A DNA stretch of 64,000 bases from Isoetes taiwanensis (GCA_021234155.1 JAJEKV010000075.1:2847280-2911279), one strand, 5' to 3'; positions 1 through 11,488 are shown, numbered from the stretch's first letter. Notes: generated from the sequence alone by a model not told the origin. Numbers and translations: made by a program.

Positions 1-1158
1 ATGTTTGTTCTTTATTGTTAAAAGGTTGCCACTATAATAACGACTTCTGACTTCAACATGTTCATGTTATGGGTTATTATTGTTGACAAATACGTTCAAG
101 AAGCTGGATTTAAACGTTAAATGACTCGAAATTGTTATTCTCATAGTCACTTTAAACATGCGATAGCAAGATCTAATCAATCATCAGAAAAGTCGGGGTT
201 AGGTTGAGGATTTTATATACATGGTTCATCATTGATCCTCCAAAAGCAGTTGATTAAGTAGTACTCTATTTTTGTCAAATAGGCTGTCTATATAATGTTT
301 TCATCTATATAAGGACTTGAAATCATTTGTCTCAAACTCACTTTAAACATGCAATAGCAAGATGTAAGCAAGCAAAATTTCACGAGCAATTTGGCTTTTC
401 AATTGTTATCAATGCATTTTGGCAGTTTCAAAATGGCTTTAAATGCAGATAAATCACATCAACTTAATGAAATAAAATATGCCACGAAGGCATTTAGTAG
501 TTCGGGAAAAAAATGACGTGCGCCATTTTTCTTGATTTTTTTGTCCTTTCCTCCATTTTCAGTTCAAAATTGCTTCTTGGCGAAAACCTCCCTTGAAGCC
601 TGAATTGTTTTCGATTCTGAAGGAATTTCACAGCATTTGAAGTGGCTGCCCCTGTAGAGGGCCAGCATTTTCGAATTGCTCATAATTTTCTCTTTCATGG
701 AAACAAAAATTTTTGCAATTATGAAACAGGGACAGAAGCTGATCTGTGGTTTTCTCTGTGGAACTCCGGTCGATCTTTGGAATTCCTTCCTAATTGAAAA
801 TCTCTTCCCAGATAATCTTTTCTCACAAGAATACTGCTTTGTTCCAAGCTATGTTGAATTTGAGACAGAGATCATTGATTCTTGGTTAGAGGAATTTGTT
901 GGAAGCAAGAGAATTCAAGCTACTGCTATTCTTAGAGTGCATTGTGAATGGTCGGAAGACAAAATTATAGTCAAATTGTACTCCCCTATCTAATTTCTAC
1001 GGGTTTCTGGTGTTCCAGTTATGTCTAATTTTCATAATCTAGCAATTGAAGGTAATCCATTCCGCCTAATTAGTCTAATCTTTCTCCATCCTACTCTTTA
1101 GCCTGATTTTTCCCCTTCTTTAGACTACCCCTGTTTTTTTTGGCGCTCAATTGCCACT
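1..1158. other. AT-rich flank and probable LINE 5' region
   Basis: No recognisable host gene. A ~30-bp segment near 151 (TTTAAACATGCGATAGCAAG) recurs near 341 with few changes, so there is a short direct repeat 190 bp apart. From about 500 onward the sequence probably belongs to the 5' region of the LINE that follows. A 105-codon open frame at 676-993 lies here; I see no known domain in it, and it may be untranslated leader or an N-terminal remnant of ORF1. Confidence 0.4.
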
Positions 1159-1182
1159 TTGTTGTCCCCTCCTGAAGTAATC

Positions 1183-2403
1183 ATGATCTCTGCTGGCCAA
1201 GAAAACCTAAATTCTAAGACATTGCTTTTTCTTCATTGTTTCTCTGCTCTTTCTAAAGAAGATCAGGGCGCTCTCTTGGCAAATCTTCAGAAAATCTCGC
1301 CTGATCCTGCAAATTTCATTCATTTCGGAAATTTTAAGGATTTAGCCCTTCTGGGAGCAAAAATGACACCTCTATCAGACAAGACTCCAATTTGGGACAA
1401 TCTATCCAAGGATCCGAGTGCAATTGGCAACTGACCTCTGATAAATCCTGCCACTAGTATTCCTTTTCCTTATGGGGTCGTGAGGCCAGCAAATGAAGCT
1501 CGATCTGATGAAGTTTGGGATAATATTCTTCAGCATGAGAGGCCGGACATTACTTCAAACCTCGCTACTGTCCATGGTATTCATCTAAACTCTCCAGTGG
1601 TGCTTGAAAAACTGAAATGCCTCTCAAACTCTGCTGTTGTTATAAAAATCAATAAGGTTGGGATCAGTATTGAAAAATTGTGGTCTTATCTGCTATCTCT
1701 TCAAAAAGGCCTATTTATCAAAGCTGTCTATTGGCTAAATTACCCGTATATTATGGTTGAATGTGGTAGCCAAAGATCTGCAAATTACCTGCTTCAAAGT
1801 GGCAGTCTAGTTTTCGAAAATTTCTATTTGTCTTTTATCAAATGGAATCCTAAGCATTTGACTGCTGATCTCAAAAACTTTCATGTTGCCTCAACCTCCT
1901 TGTTTGGCTTAAATCCCATCTACTGGAATGAGGAATCAATCAAAAGCCTATTCAACTCTATTGGCAATTATGTCTCTACTGTCTATGCCCCATATAAGCC
2001 TCCTGTTGTCTATGTCCAAATTGATATATCCAAAGAAATTCCTATTTCCATTCCTTTCACTGACTGTTTTGGCCAAAAAACATCCCTGGACTTAAGGTGG
2101 AATGGTTTACCTCCTATTTGCTCTAATTGTGATTTTAGGCATTTCTGGTATATTAACTGCATGGAGAAGGAAACTCCAGACTCAATTTCAAAGGAGAAAA
2201 TTGAATCTACCATCCCTACCTTGCCTGCTCAATACCTAATTCCAGAAAAGCAAAGATGAAAGGGCTACTACTTGGAGAAAGGTTAATGGTAGCACAAGAA
2301 GAATTGCCAAAAAAAGGTTGGAAAAGGGTATTCAAATTGGTGTAAATTCTCAATTTGCTGCCAGACACAATGACTTCTCAATTTCATCTGGAACTATTAC
2401 TGA
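1183..2403 (+). pseudogene. LINE ORF1, first part (DUF4283-like, zinc knuckle)
   Basis: ORF1 should encode the RNA-binding protein that packages LINE RNA. The first ATG in frame is at 1183. An in-frame TGA at 1432-1434 interrupts it, and the same frame then reopens to 2259. The middle region has the DUF4283 look, followed by a cysteine motif near 2120-2160 with spacing CX2CX3HX5C; the canonical knuckle is CX2CX4HX4C, so the metal site is shifted or damaged. A one-base frameshift near 2240 moves translation to another frame, which stays open to 2403, where the Helitron begins. Homology is judged by eye from the usual DUF4283 plus knuckle order in plant L1 ORF1. Confidence 0.75.
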
Positions 2404-2609
2404 CTAGTAATGGTGCCCAGCGTTGCTGGGCATAAGTTGACAGGTGGTAAATATTTTGGTATGCAATAATAATCCATTTTATAATTTTACTCTAACCAAA
2501 CTTTACAAAGGTTTAACAACACTATAAAGAAATATTTAAAAGACTATATGTTGGGGTTGAGAACTTATAATACGTTAGAGTTAACAATATATTAAGTTTG
2601 CCCTCGTTT

Positions 2610-2766
2610 TTTTGTCCCTGATTGTGTCCCTGATTGTCTTTTTAGTCATCGTAAGTCGAACCTGATTGTTTTTGTTTGTCCCTGATTGTCTTTTTAGTCA
2701 TCATAAAGTCGAATTCAATTGAATATCTTTTTAGTCATCATAAAGTCGAATTCAATTGAATATCGT
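2610..2766. repeat. Short tandem repeats in the Helitron
   Basis: The phrase TCCCTGATTGT occurs three times, and CTTTTTAGTCATC with a following AAGTCGAA(TTC) occurs three times in overlapping units. The last two units (about 2690 and 2728) are nearly identical and about 38 bp long. This looks like local slippage or tandem duplication inside the Helitron body. Confidence 0.75.
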
Positions 2767-4487
2767 GGTCCGAGTTATGTGTTGCTAGGCATAACTCGAA
2801 AACTTGCACATGATAAGACAACAATGACACGGAGGTGTTACTCCAGTTATTGCAACCCCTCCCTCTTTCCCTTCATGTTGGTATTAGTGGACGTTGTGCC
2901 ATTATTCCATCCAAGACTTTAGAGTTTGCAAATGAACGACGACTATTCATAATATACATGATGATACTGTGTGCTTTTGGCCTAGATGTCAATGTTTTCA
3001 TCTTATGCCTTGGGGCTACGCCTTAATTCATTGTCTCCGAAGAGTTTTGTTCGGCTAGTCCTTTATATCATTTCTTTTCATTTAGATTCATTTTGCTTTC
3101 ATTTCTTTTCCATTTTCTTTGAAGCCAGTCTCTTGGTCATTGCTAATTTGAAAAGCTTGAGTACACAAATACGATGGCGGCATTGAATTCGTTGAACGTT
3201 TTTGAATTTTAGTAATTGCTCTTAAAGAATTTGACCTTGATGCCCACCTTAAAGAGCTTGAAAGAAGTTAAGCAACAAACCTAAAATATAGGCTCCCAAG
3301 CTTTTTCATCTTCTTAATCTTCACAACCCTTAAGTTATAAGACATAAAAACATTAATCCAAGTCTAAACTATAGAGATTGTGCTGCTTTTGCAGAAACGT
3401 AGGTAAAACAACATTTCTCATGATGTACAATGTGAAGAAAAAAAAGTGCCAATTTGAGATCTTGACATCAAAGTATGAGCAAGTTCCACTGCTCGATATT
3501 GTTGTCTTAGTGTAGCTGCTGCTAGTTCCAACTATCATTATCCTGTCACATTTGAAAATAAAACTCGGTAATAAGAATGCCTGCTCATGTCACAAAAACA
3601 CATCATTGGACTCTTCTCTTTCGATAATGAGAAACACAATGAGAAGCACATGTATGCCTTCATTTTTGCCAATGCAATTAATGCATCAAAAAGTAATTAT
3701 TTCCTGTTCATGCTATTACAATGCCAACTGATTAATAAACTCATAGAGACATCAAGCATTACTTACTTTTTGTAAGGTGCCAAGAACTTAAAAATAAAAC
3801 TAAAAAATCCTGTTAAGTTGTTCACATTTGGATGTTGGAACACGAAAGTCCAATTCCCTGCAGAAACTGAATGTCAAAGACTCAAATGGAACACCAAGTC
3901 CAATGCCCTGCAGAAAATCAATGTCAACAAAGACTCAAATATTACAGACAGCCTCAATGAAAAATAAAACATTTATGAGATGAGAAAAGTTTACCTAAAT
4001 GTCGTGATTATAGAGGATCTTTGGTCAGGAAGGATCTTCTCTCAAATTCACCGGGGATATGGAATGGCTGCATATGTAATATCCTGTATTTGTTTCATCC
4101 TGCCTTTATGAGTATTTTAAGAGCATGTAGCAGAGGTAACAAATTGCAGAATTCACTTGCAAGGCACATGGGACTGTAACGATTGAGCTAAATCTGCTCT
4201 TGGATATTTTCTAGCCTTGCTTTTCAAATATTTTAATGCATGTGGCGGACTGCAGAGGTCTCAGAATCTTGTGCAAACATGAAAGTGCAAGAATTTACAG
4301 ATTTGCAAGGCATATGAGATATGCTAGGAATGAAGTTATAGTCAGCTAGCTCATTGCATGAGACCTCTTCTTGGTAACAATGACATTGAACGACAAATGC
4401 CTCAAACTACCTGGACAGAAGCTTTCACATGTGTTTTAGGCTCCTTAGTGAAATCCAAGAACAAATGCAGTCCATAAGCTTATGGCT
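2767..4487. other. Helitron interior without recognisable genes
   Basis: AT-rich sequence with only short open frames on either strand. None shows a known domain. I see no Rep catalytic motif or helicase motif, which supports the non-autonomous status of the Helitron. Confidence 0.6.
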
Positions 4488-4660
4488 TGTGTAAATCTAT
4501 AAGCACCGGCTTCAACTGGTCTGTGTAAATCGTGAACTCACCTGTGTAAATCCAGAAGCTTTCACTTAAACTGACCTGTGTAAATCATGGCTTGGCATAG
4601 CAGACAAATCACAGAACGAATTTGCTTCAACTGACCTGTGTAAATCGTGGTCTGCATATA
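4488..4660. repeat. CTGTGTAAATC short repeats
   Basis: The motif CTGTGTAAATC, or TTGTGTAAATC, occurs five times at irregular 35-85 bp spacing. Several copies are preceded by CTTCAACTG or AAACTGAC. They lie near the 5' side of the minus-strand Helitron. Such internal minisatellites are common in Helitrons. Confidence 0.7.
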
Positions 4661-4805
4661 GAGCAAAAGAATTACATGACTTCACCGGGTCTTCACAGGG
4701 TCTTATGTCCCTGTGGCCAAAGCTAAGACTTCCGCCATAGTTACGTCCAGAGCTATACGCAGCAGCTGACGATCCACAGAGAACTCGAGATTTGTTTTAA
4801 AAGGA

Positions 4806-5140
4806 CCCTAGAGCTTTCTCGGCCATCCAATCCAAAGGGGCAAGTGATATTGCCATAGCCAGAAGCTCTGTACCTTAAGCTTTACTTTAACTGTGGCCAG
4901 CGCCTTCAGTAAAGGGTCGGATCCGCCATCACGGGATGTGCAACATGCAGTGCTCCATGAAGAAAGGCCGATATGAGAACCGGAATCCATATCCATAGCC
5001 TAGCAGCCATTTTGTTGCTGGATTTGATCAGGAGCAAGGAAATGTTTGCTGCTGGGCAAGCGCCTTGGGAAGGGACCAAGGAAGAGCAACCAAGCAGGAA
5101 ATTGGCCAAGGCCGCTAGGGTTCGATGGTCTGCAAGGAGG
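4806..5140 (-). pseudogene. Captured secreted-protein 5' fragment (tentative)
   Basis: A minus-strand ATG at 5007 opens a frame beginning MAARLWIWIPVLISAFLHG. A short basic start and a hydrophobic core look like a signal peptide, and the frame ends within 35 codons. Downstream, another minus-strand frame reads GYGNITCPFGLDGRE, which resembles the extracellular cysteine-rich start (GUB_WAK type) of plant receptor-like kinases. The two are out of frame. Upstream (5110-5170 on the plus strand) are AAACCCTAA-like boxes typical of plant gene 5' regions. I infer that the Helitron captured the 5' end of a host gene. The family assignment is weak. Confidence 0.35.
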
Positions 5141-5274
5141 AAAAAGCCATAAACCCTAAATGAGCAACCCTAACAAAATCAAGGACCGTCCAAAATTTTA
5201 AGTGAAATCTGGGCCGTCGAAAGTTTTAGGGTTTTATGCACGACATACACTAAAACTTTATAATAAAGGTAGGA

Positions 5275-6522
5275 TTCTGAAAGATACAAAGCAAAAGGAA
5301 AAGCTAAAGTGGATGGGGATATTTCAGCTAAGGATTTACATTATACCTTGACTAAGATTGCTGCTGACTCTAAATCCTTGAGGTTTCAAAGTGATAATCC
5401 AAATTCGAAATGGAATCTATCAAATTGGATTCCTGCCAAAGGCACGAGAGATTCATTAACTAAGGAAATTCAGGCAAAATATTCTCTGAAGAATAAGGTG
5501 ACAGGAAAAATATCTAAAACACAAACTGGTGTTATTTCTAAAGCACCACAGTATATCAACAAAAATAGGGATGTTGCTGAGACTTCTAAAAGGGTTCCCT
5601 CAACAACATATGACCTTAATGATACAAAGGAAAATTTGGGGGAATCTTCTGATGATAAATCAAACAAGCAAGACAATGATGAGGTAATTCAATGTTCTAA
5701 CCAATTTGCTGTTTTTACTAATTCTCATGCAGAGCAGATGGAATTACTGCAATCAGAAAATGAGAATTTAGAAAATCCTTCTGCCCACTTGCCTAAACCT
5801 CCATTTCAGCCACCACCTAATTTATTGGAATTAGATATACCTACAAAAATGGTGAATTTTCTGGACCTCATTGACCTTTCATCCCCTGATGATACTATAC
5901 CTTGCCATGAACAACAGCCTTTCATCTCTGACAAAATCGCAGATCAGCTGGCTTCTTTGGATTTCAATGCTAATGCCATGAGCCTTCTCCAGCAGTCAAG
6001 TCAGGAAGGAATAAGTTTGGATAAGGAAAAACAGATTCAACAGGCTCAACAGCAAGGTTCTAAATGGGCAGATAGGTCATCTCAGGAACTAAATATGAAT
6101 GAAAATTGTGACATTGAATTTGTCCCAGAGACTCCTCAATTTGCTGATTCACAGAATACTGAGCAAGAAGAGACTCCTTCCAGGCAAGTTCTTGAACCAA
6201 TTAAATCTCAATTTAATAATAGTCTTTGCAATAATAAATTGACTAATATTGCTACTGCTAATAAGACTATTAATAGGGGATATCTTCTGATGAAATAGAT
6301 AGTGATAAGGAAAATTTGAGTTCTAAAGGGAATGATAGCAATTGGGATCTTGAGTACTATCTAAACTCTTCCTCTTTAGTTAACAATGATAAGAGAGAGT
6401 CAATTAAACCAAAGGTAGGAAAAAAAGCAATGTTGTCTGCTAATTTCAGTGCACCTGCCAATAATACCAGAAGTAAAAAAAAGAAAGAGAGAAGAGGGAA
6501 AACCAAGTCAAGACATAGATAG
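5275..6522 (+). pseudogene. LINE ORF1, second part
   Basis: This is the continuation of ORF1 after the Helitron. The frame open at 2403 resumes at 5275 without a stop and runs to 6298. A frameshift near 6275-6290 moves it to the frame ending at 6522. The protein is low-complexity and polar, rich in Ser, Asn, Gln and Glu, with a basic Lys/Arg-rich C-terminus (KKKKERRGKTKSRHR), as in the long C-terminal tails of plant L1 ORF1 proteins. The stop at 6522 leaves 38 bases before the ORF2 ATG at 6561. Confidence 0.75.
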
Positions 6523-6560
6523 TTTTCTCTTCTTATCCTTTAAGTTAATTATCCTCTGAT

Positions 6561-9140
6561 ATGAAGATTCTCTCTTGGAACCTTAGGGGTATTAAGGGTG
6601 CCCTCAAAAGGAGGAGAGTGATTTCCCAAATTAAATCCTACAAGGCTGACATCATCCTTTTGCAAGAACTTAAGTTGCAAAAATTTGAATGTGCAAATCT
6701 TGGGGATTGGATAATCCCTGGAAGCTCCTCTATCTGGATGGAGGCTGAAGGAACCTCTGGAGGTACCTGTATGATTTGGAAAGATCTTAACACTGAACTT
6801 TTTTATAACAGCCCGAGCAAAATGTGGCAGTGCACCATTTTCAATATCATGAACAAATCCTTTGGGCTCATCAATATTTATGCCTCAACCAATCCAAAAG
6901 AGAGAGAACTTCTTTGGTTAGATATTAATCATTGGATGAAGGCTCAAAATATTAATGATTGGATCCTGGCTGGTGATTTCAACAACACTCCATGTTGGGA
7001 TCAAAAGTTAGGCAATAAGATCAACATGTCTAGATTGGAAAAAACTCATTGGAATGATCTTATTGATGATAATTCTTTGCTTATGATCCCTTCCTCTTCT
7101 GCTAAATTCACCTGGTCTAACAAGAGAAAAGGGAATGCCAGAGTTTTCTGTGCTTTGGACAGATTCTATCTAAACATATCTAACTCCAATTTCTGGGACA
7201 ATGCTTATGTCTACAGTGATGAATCTACTGCCATCTCTGATCATCAACCCCAATTCCTTTGCACTCACCATCAGATCTCTATTCCAAGATCTGGAAACAT
7301 TCCATACAAGTTTAATTCCAGCTTGCTTCAAAATACCTTATTCTGTCAGGAATTCAGGGAATTTTACACAAACCTTCCTAAAGTAACTGATATCATGTCT
7401 ATGAAGGGTTTTTATTCAAATCTTAAGGCTTCTAAGTCCTAGATTAAGGAATGGTCCAAAAAGTTAAAATCTGACAAAGTCAAAGAAAAGAATATCCTTC
7501 TTCAGCATATGAAAGATGTTAGATTGACTTTAAATGATGATCCTTTCAATTCTTCTTTACATCTCCAAGGGGAAAATCTTAAAAGAAAGATTAGGATTAT
7601 TGAGGAATTTGAGGCCAAAGGTGCTGCTATTAGATCCAAAATTAAATACACAAATGACATGGACTCTGGCAGCACGAAATTTTTCTTTAGAGCTGCCAAG
7701 GCAAGGCAGGTTAAGAGCTCAATCAATGAAATTACAAATGACTCTGGAATTGTTTTGATTGATCCCACTGATATCTCTAATTATTTCCACTCTAAATATT
7801 CTGGTCTGTTCTCAAAAAACATCAATTCTGATATTTCAGTGGACAATCAGGCAAAAAAATTCACTGATTTGATTGATTCCATTATTCCAAATGATCATTA
7901 TCAAATGGATATTACTCTTTCAAATGTGCCAACTCCTGATGAAGTTTTCTCCATTCTCAAGAGCTTTAAACATGGTAAATCTCCTGGTCCAGATGGATTT
8001 CCTCCAGAATTTTTCTTAGAATTCTGGGATTTAATCCAGAGTGACTTCATGCATTTCATAAGAGGGTTTTGGGAAGCTAAGCATCTTCATCCTTCTATTG
8101 CTAGTGGATTTATCTCTCTTATTCCTAAAGTTGACAAGCCTTCTGGGTTTTCTGACTGGAGACCAATCTCTTTAACCAATACCACCTATAAGATTTGTGC
8201 CAAAATTATTGCCTCAAGAATCAAGGATTATTTGCAGAATTGTATCAGTGGAAATCAGAGTGCTTTTCTTTCTAATAGATTTATTCTTGAAAACTATATT
8301 GCTGCTATGGAAGGGTTGCATTGGAATAAAATCTCGAATCAAAACTGTGTTCTCCTTAAATTAGATTTCAAAAGAGCCTTTGATAATATCAGGTGGGATT
8401 TCATTGAATATGCTATGAAAAAGCTTGGTTTTCATGAAAAGGTTATCCAGCTTATTATGGGACTGAATCTTAGATCAAGTTCAGCTATTCTAATTAATTC
8501 TCCAAGTTCTTTTTTCCCTCTTGAAAGGGGGGTCAGACAAGGCTGTCCATTGGCTCCTTATTTATTCATTGTGGTGGCTGAGTTGCTAACTAAAGCTGTC
8601 CAACACCATCAAAGAACTGGAAATCTCTCTGGTCTTCCTAAATCTTCTGAATCTATTTGCATTCACCAATATGCTGATGATACTTTCTCCTTTTTGGAAA
8701 ATGAAGCTGATAATATTAACTTTTTCATGGATATCTTGAATCAGTTTAGTGTAGCCTCAGGTGTGGACCTTAATTTATCCAAATGTGTTATTATTGGTGA
8801 CAATGATATAAATGTGCCTGGGATTAAAGTAATTAAAACCTCTGAAGTCACCAAACTCTTGGGTATGCCATTATCTCTAAACTCAAATCTTTCTGGTCTG
8901 TGGTCCCCCATTATTGAAAAGATAAGAGCTAAACTTCATATGTATAGAAATTCTTTATCCTTGGCAGGTCGGGTGATAATTGCTAATCAGGTTCTCACCA
9001 GTTCTCATATATATTTCTCCACTGTTCTTGTGGCTCCTGCCTGTGTTTACAAGCAGATAGAGAAGATCATAAGGAATTTCATCTGGAATGGAAATAATTT
9101 GGTCAATTGGAACACAATTACACAAGGCCCCCAAAATTGA
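6561..9140 (+). pseudogene. LINE ORF2: endonuclease and reverse transcriptase
   Basis: ORF2 starts at ATG 6561 with the endonuclease motif MKILSWNLRGIKG, followed by QELKL, GDFNN, LDRFYL and ISDHQP, which are the usual catalytic elements of the APE-type domain. An in-frame TAG at 7440-7442 ends the first open segment; the same frame continues through the linker and the RT domain (SPGPDGFPPEFF, DWRPISLTNT, LKLDFKRAFDNI, GVRQGCPLAPYLF, the active site YADDT, and LGMPLS). The match ends near 9126 after IRNFIWNG, and unrelated sequence supplies the last codons to 9140. The C-terminal zinc-finger region is missing. A single nonsense change plus the truncation inactivate it. Confidence 0.92.
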
Positions 9141-9230
9141 ACTTGTATAAAAAATTAGCATGAAAACCAGTATATATGTGATTTTTTTATAAGACAATAC
9201 AAAATGTAAAGAAAAATCATGTGTTCTTCC

Positions 9231-10010
9231 TAGTTTTGCAAGATCAATAGTGGTTCATATCATATTATTTGTACTAATTCATAAATTTACAGTAGTTTCT
9301 AGAAATCATCATTAGTTTGTATGATTGTTTTTTAATGTATAATGATTTAGCAAAATCATATCCTGTTTAATTACATGACTTCTACGATTGTACAATAGGT
9401 TTTTGAAATCATCAATAGTTTAGAAGATGTGTTTTAAGCATATATTGATTTTGAAAAACCAATAGTGGCTAATATCATATTTTTTGTGCTAATTCAAAAT
9501 TTTACACTAGTTTCTAGGAATCATTATTAGTTCATAAGGTTGTTTTTAAGTGTAGATTGATTTAGCAAAATCACTAATAGTTTATATCATGTTTAATTAC
9601 ATGAATTCCATAATCATATAATAGTTTTTTGAAATCATCCATAGTTTAGAAGATGTATTTTAAGCATATATTGATTTTGCAAGACCAATAGTGCTTCATA
9701 TCGTATTTTTTTGTACTAATTCAAAGATTTATAGAAATCATAATTAATTTGTGAGATTGTTTTTAAGTGTATAGTTTTTTAGCAAAATCATTGCTAGTTC
9801 ATATCATGATTACTTATATGAATTCTACAATCGTACAATTGTTTTTTGGGATCATCAATAGTTTAGAAGATGTGTTTTAAGCACATCTTGATTTTGCAAA
9901 ACCATTCCTAGTCCGTACTATATTTAACTTATGAATTCTAGAGTTTATGATGGTCTTTGAAAATCATCATTAATTTAATGGAATGATTTTTCTATATACA
10001 TTTTTAGTAT
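9231..10010. repeat. AT-rich tandem array, ~215-226-bp unit
   Basis: About 3.4 diverged copies of one unit stand head to tail. Anchor phrases recur in order: CAATAGTG (9246, 9461, 9687, and a variant near 9902), ATCATAATT or ATCATCATTAGTTTG, TTTTTAAGTGTA, GCAAAATCA, and TAGAAGATGTGTTTTAAGCA. It begins about 100 bp past the broken LINE end. I see no coding potential. Confidence 0.8.
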
Positions 10011-10254
10011 CATAATTTCGGATGCGTTTACATGCTAGTTGTCACAAATTTGTATTCTACATGCTCGTTAATAGTTTATTCTTGTGTTAATCGTGTTGTT
10101 AATATGTATTTTTATGAATGCAACTGTTTTGAGCCTTAATAAAGATGCAAAGCTTTTAAATATATAGGAAGCATACGCGTGTAAGGCTTCGTAGAATCAA
10201 ATGAGCCTTATCAATAAATTTTACAAAGATTTTTATGATTAGCATGCAGAGGTA
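10011..10254. other. AT-rich spacer
   Basis: There are no features that I can support. It separates the ~220-bp repeat array from the endonuclease fragment. Confidence 0.5.
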
Positions 10255-11190
10255 ATGGTGGTTGGTGATTTTAATGCGAGGATTGGATCAGACCAGACTT
10301 TAGCATATGCGCAGCCAATGAATGTCACATTAGAGGAAGTGGAAGATGCGAGGTATGCCAAGAAGTCTGCTGATCAAGACTCTAACACAATGGGCAGACT
10401 GTTTTTAGAATTTGGAACCGCCTGTGACTTGAAGATACTGAATGGGATTGACATGTTTCCTCACTCTGGTGGTTACACCTGCATCACACACAACGGGGCA
10501 AGCGCAATTGATTTTGTTTTAGCAAAACAATCAGACCTGATCAGGGGATTTACAGTAGGGCCAAAGTTACTGGAATCTGATCATGCTCCTCTCTTCTTTG
10601 ACATCGCATGTGATGCTATATCTGCAAAAGAACAGGGCATAAGACACGTTGAAAACAGGCTAAAGTTAGCATATGAAAAGCATTCTATCTATAAAAATAC
10701 TTTAGAGGATTTACTTGATGGCTTTTATTGGTCAGGCTATTTAAAGGCAGACTCGGAGCTAGGGGTGCGGGATTTGGTGCAGGAACTTGCGCTTTCTAGA
10801 TTATGGCAGTCGAAGGGAAGTAGAATGCAGCAATATCTGGATGAAATAAATCAGATGGTTATTTACAGTGAACACGATTATCTGAATTCAAACATACCGA
10901 GATATTTGAAACATATGGTGGCAAGGTACAGGATGAGTTCCCATCACCGAGGGTCGAAACGGCGATGGTCGTGGGTACCAAGGAAAACAAAGTTATGCTC
11001 ATTCTGCACACATGGAAGTATTGAGGATGAAAAACATGTCTTGCTGGAATGTCCTGCTTATGCACATATCAGGATGAAATATGGTGTAGACATTGCGCGA
11101 TTTCACTTGATTTTTGAGATGGAACCATATACTCTTGGTAGATTTATCAAGGATATAGATTCCCATCATTCTTTTCTTTCAAATTTATGA
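10255..11190 (+). CDS. LINE relic ORF: endonuclease fused to C-terminal zinc finger, RT deleted
   Basis: A single uninterrupted 311-codon frame. The N-terminus is the second half of an APE-like endonuclease: VVGDFNARIG, then SAIDFVLAKQ, then ESDHAPLFFD with the catalytic SDH. The last ~100 residues hold a cysteine-histidine motif, CSFCTHGSIEDEKHVLLEC (CX2C...HX4C), typical of the C-terminal end of several non-LTR ORF2 proteins. The reverse transcriptase that should lie between them is absent, with a likely junction near residues 165-185. The first half of the endonuclease, with its catalytic Glu, is also missing. The start codon is nominal because the fragment begins in mid-domain. An (ATT)n tail follows. 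It is probably a deletion derivative and not a functional gene, though the frame is strikingly intact. Confidence 0.7.
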   Translation: MVVGDFNARIGSDQTLAYAQPMNVTLEEVEDARYAKKSADQDSNTMGRLFLEFGTACDLKILNGIDMFPHSGGYTCITHNGASAIDFVLAKQSDLIRGFTVGPKLLESDHAPLFFDIACDAISAKEQGIRHVENRLKLAYEKHSIYKNTLEDLLDGFYWSGYLKADSELGVRDLVQELALSRLWQSKGSRMQQYLDEINQMVIYSEHDYLNSNIPRYLKHMVARYRMSSHHRGSKRRWSWVPRKTKLCSFCTHGSIEDEKHVLLECPAYAHIRMKYGVDIARFHLIFEMEPYTLGRFIKDIDSHHSFLSNL

Positions 11191-11253
11191 AGTTTTTACA
11201 TTGTACATTTGCTGCCCCATGACCTTAAGGTCCAAAAAGGGCATGATTCAATA

Positions 11254-11254
<1 letters not shown>

Positions 11255-11288
<34 letters not shown>
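11255..11288 (+). repeat. (ATT)n tail of the LINE relic
   Basis: A pure ATT microsatellite about 65 bp after the relic's stop codon. Simple-repeat 3' tails, instead of poly-A, are known for several non-LTR clades. Its position makes it the likely 3' end of the element at 10255-11190. Confidence 0.75.
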
Positions 11289-11289
<1 letters not shown>

Positions 11290-11488
11290 AAAACAAAAGG
11301 AGATGAATTAAGCTCAAGTACCTCAAATAGAAGGTTCTTCAATCAAGAAGAAGCAGATATTTTTCCTTGCACCTTCCTTCATAACGTTTAATACCCTTAA
11401 GAGACAATCCCAAGACTGCCATCTCTTTTCCACATATGAAATTCCTAAACATTTACGCCCCTTCTTACTCTTTGGCTCTTTGGTCTTT

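Larger units (their letters stand above)
2404..5274 (-). mobile_element. Non-autonomous Helitron inside LINE ORF1
   Basis: On the minus strand the element starts with TC (5274-5273; TCCTACCTTTATTATAAAG) and ends with CTAG at 2407-2404. A 7-bp GC-rich hairpin with an AAC loop lies 10-12 bases before the end, at 2415-2431. The flanks are A (2403) and T (5275), as expected for insertion into an AT dinucleotide without target duplication. Joining 2403 to 5275 gives one continuous reading frame through the LINE ORF1 junction, which fixes both ends. No Rep/helicase gene is visible, so it is non-autonomous. Inside are short tandem repeats near 2610-2766 and 4488-4655, and a gene-like segment at 4806-5140. 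Confidence 0.88.
1159..9126 (+). mobile_element. L1-like LINE, 3'-truncated, split by a Helitron
   Basis: This is a plant L1-type non-LTR retrotransposon. ORF1 carries a DUF4283-like RNA-binding region and a zinc-knuckle-like motif. ORF2 carries an apurinic endonuclease followed by reverse transcriptase. The element is interrupted at 2404-5274 by a minus-strand Helitron. The ORF2 match stops near 9126, just past the RT thumb region, so the C-terminal zinc-finger and RNase H-like part, the 3' UTR and the poly-A tail are absent, and AT-rich repeats follow directly. The exact 5' end is uncertain and may lie near 500. Coding decay is light: ORF2 has a single in-frame stop, ORF1 has one stop and two frameshifts. 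Confidence 0.9.

Noticed and set aside
11255-11288. CRISPR-like or regulatory repeat
   Set aside because: It is a plain ATT microsatellite at a retroelement 3' end, without spacers.
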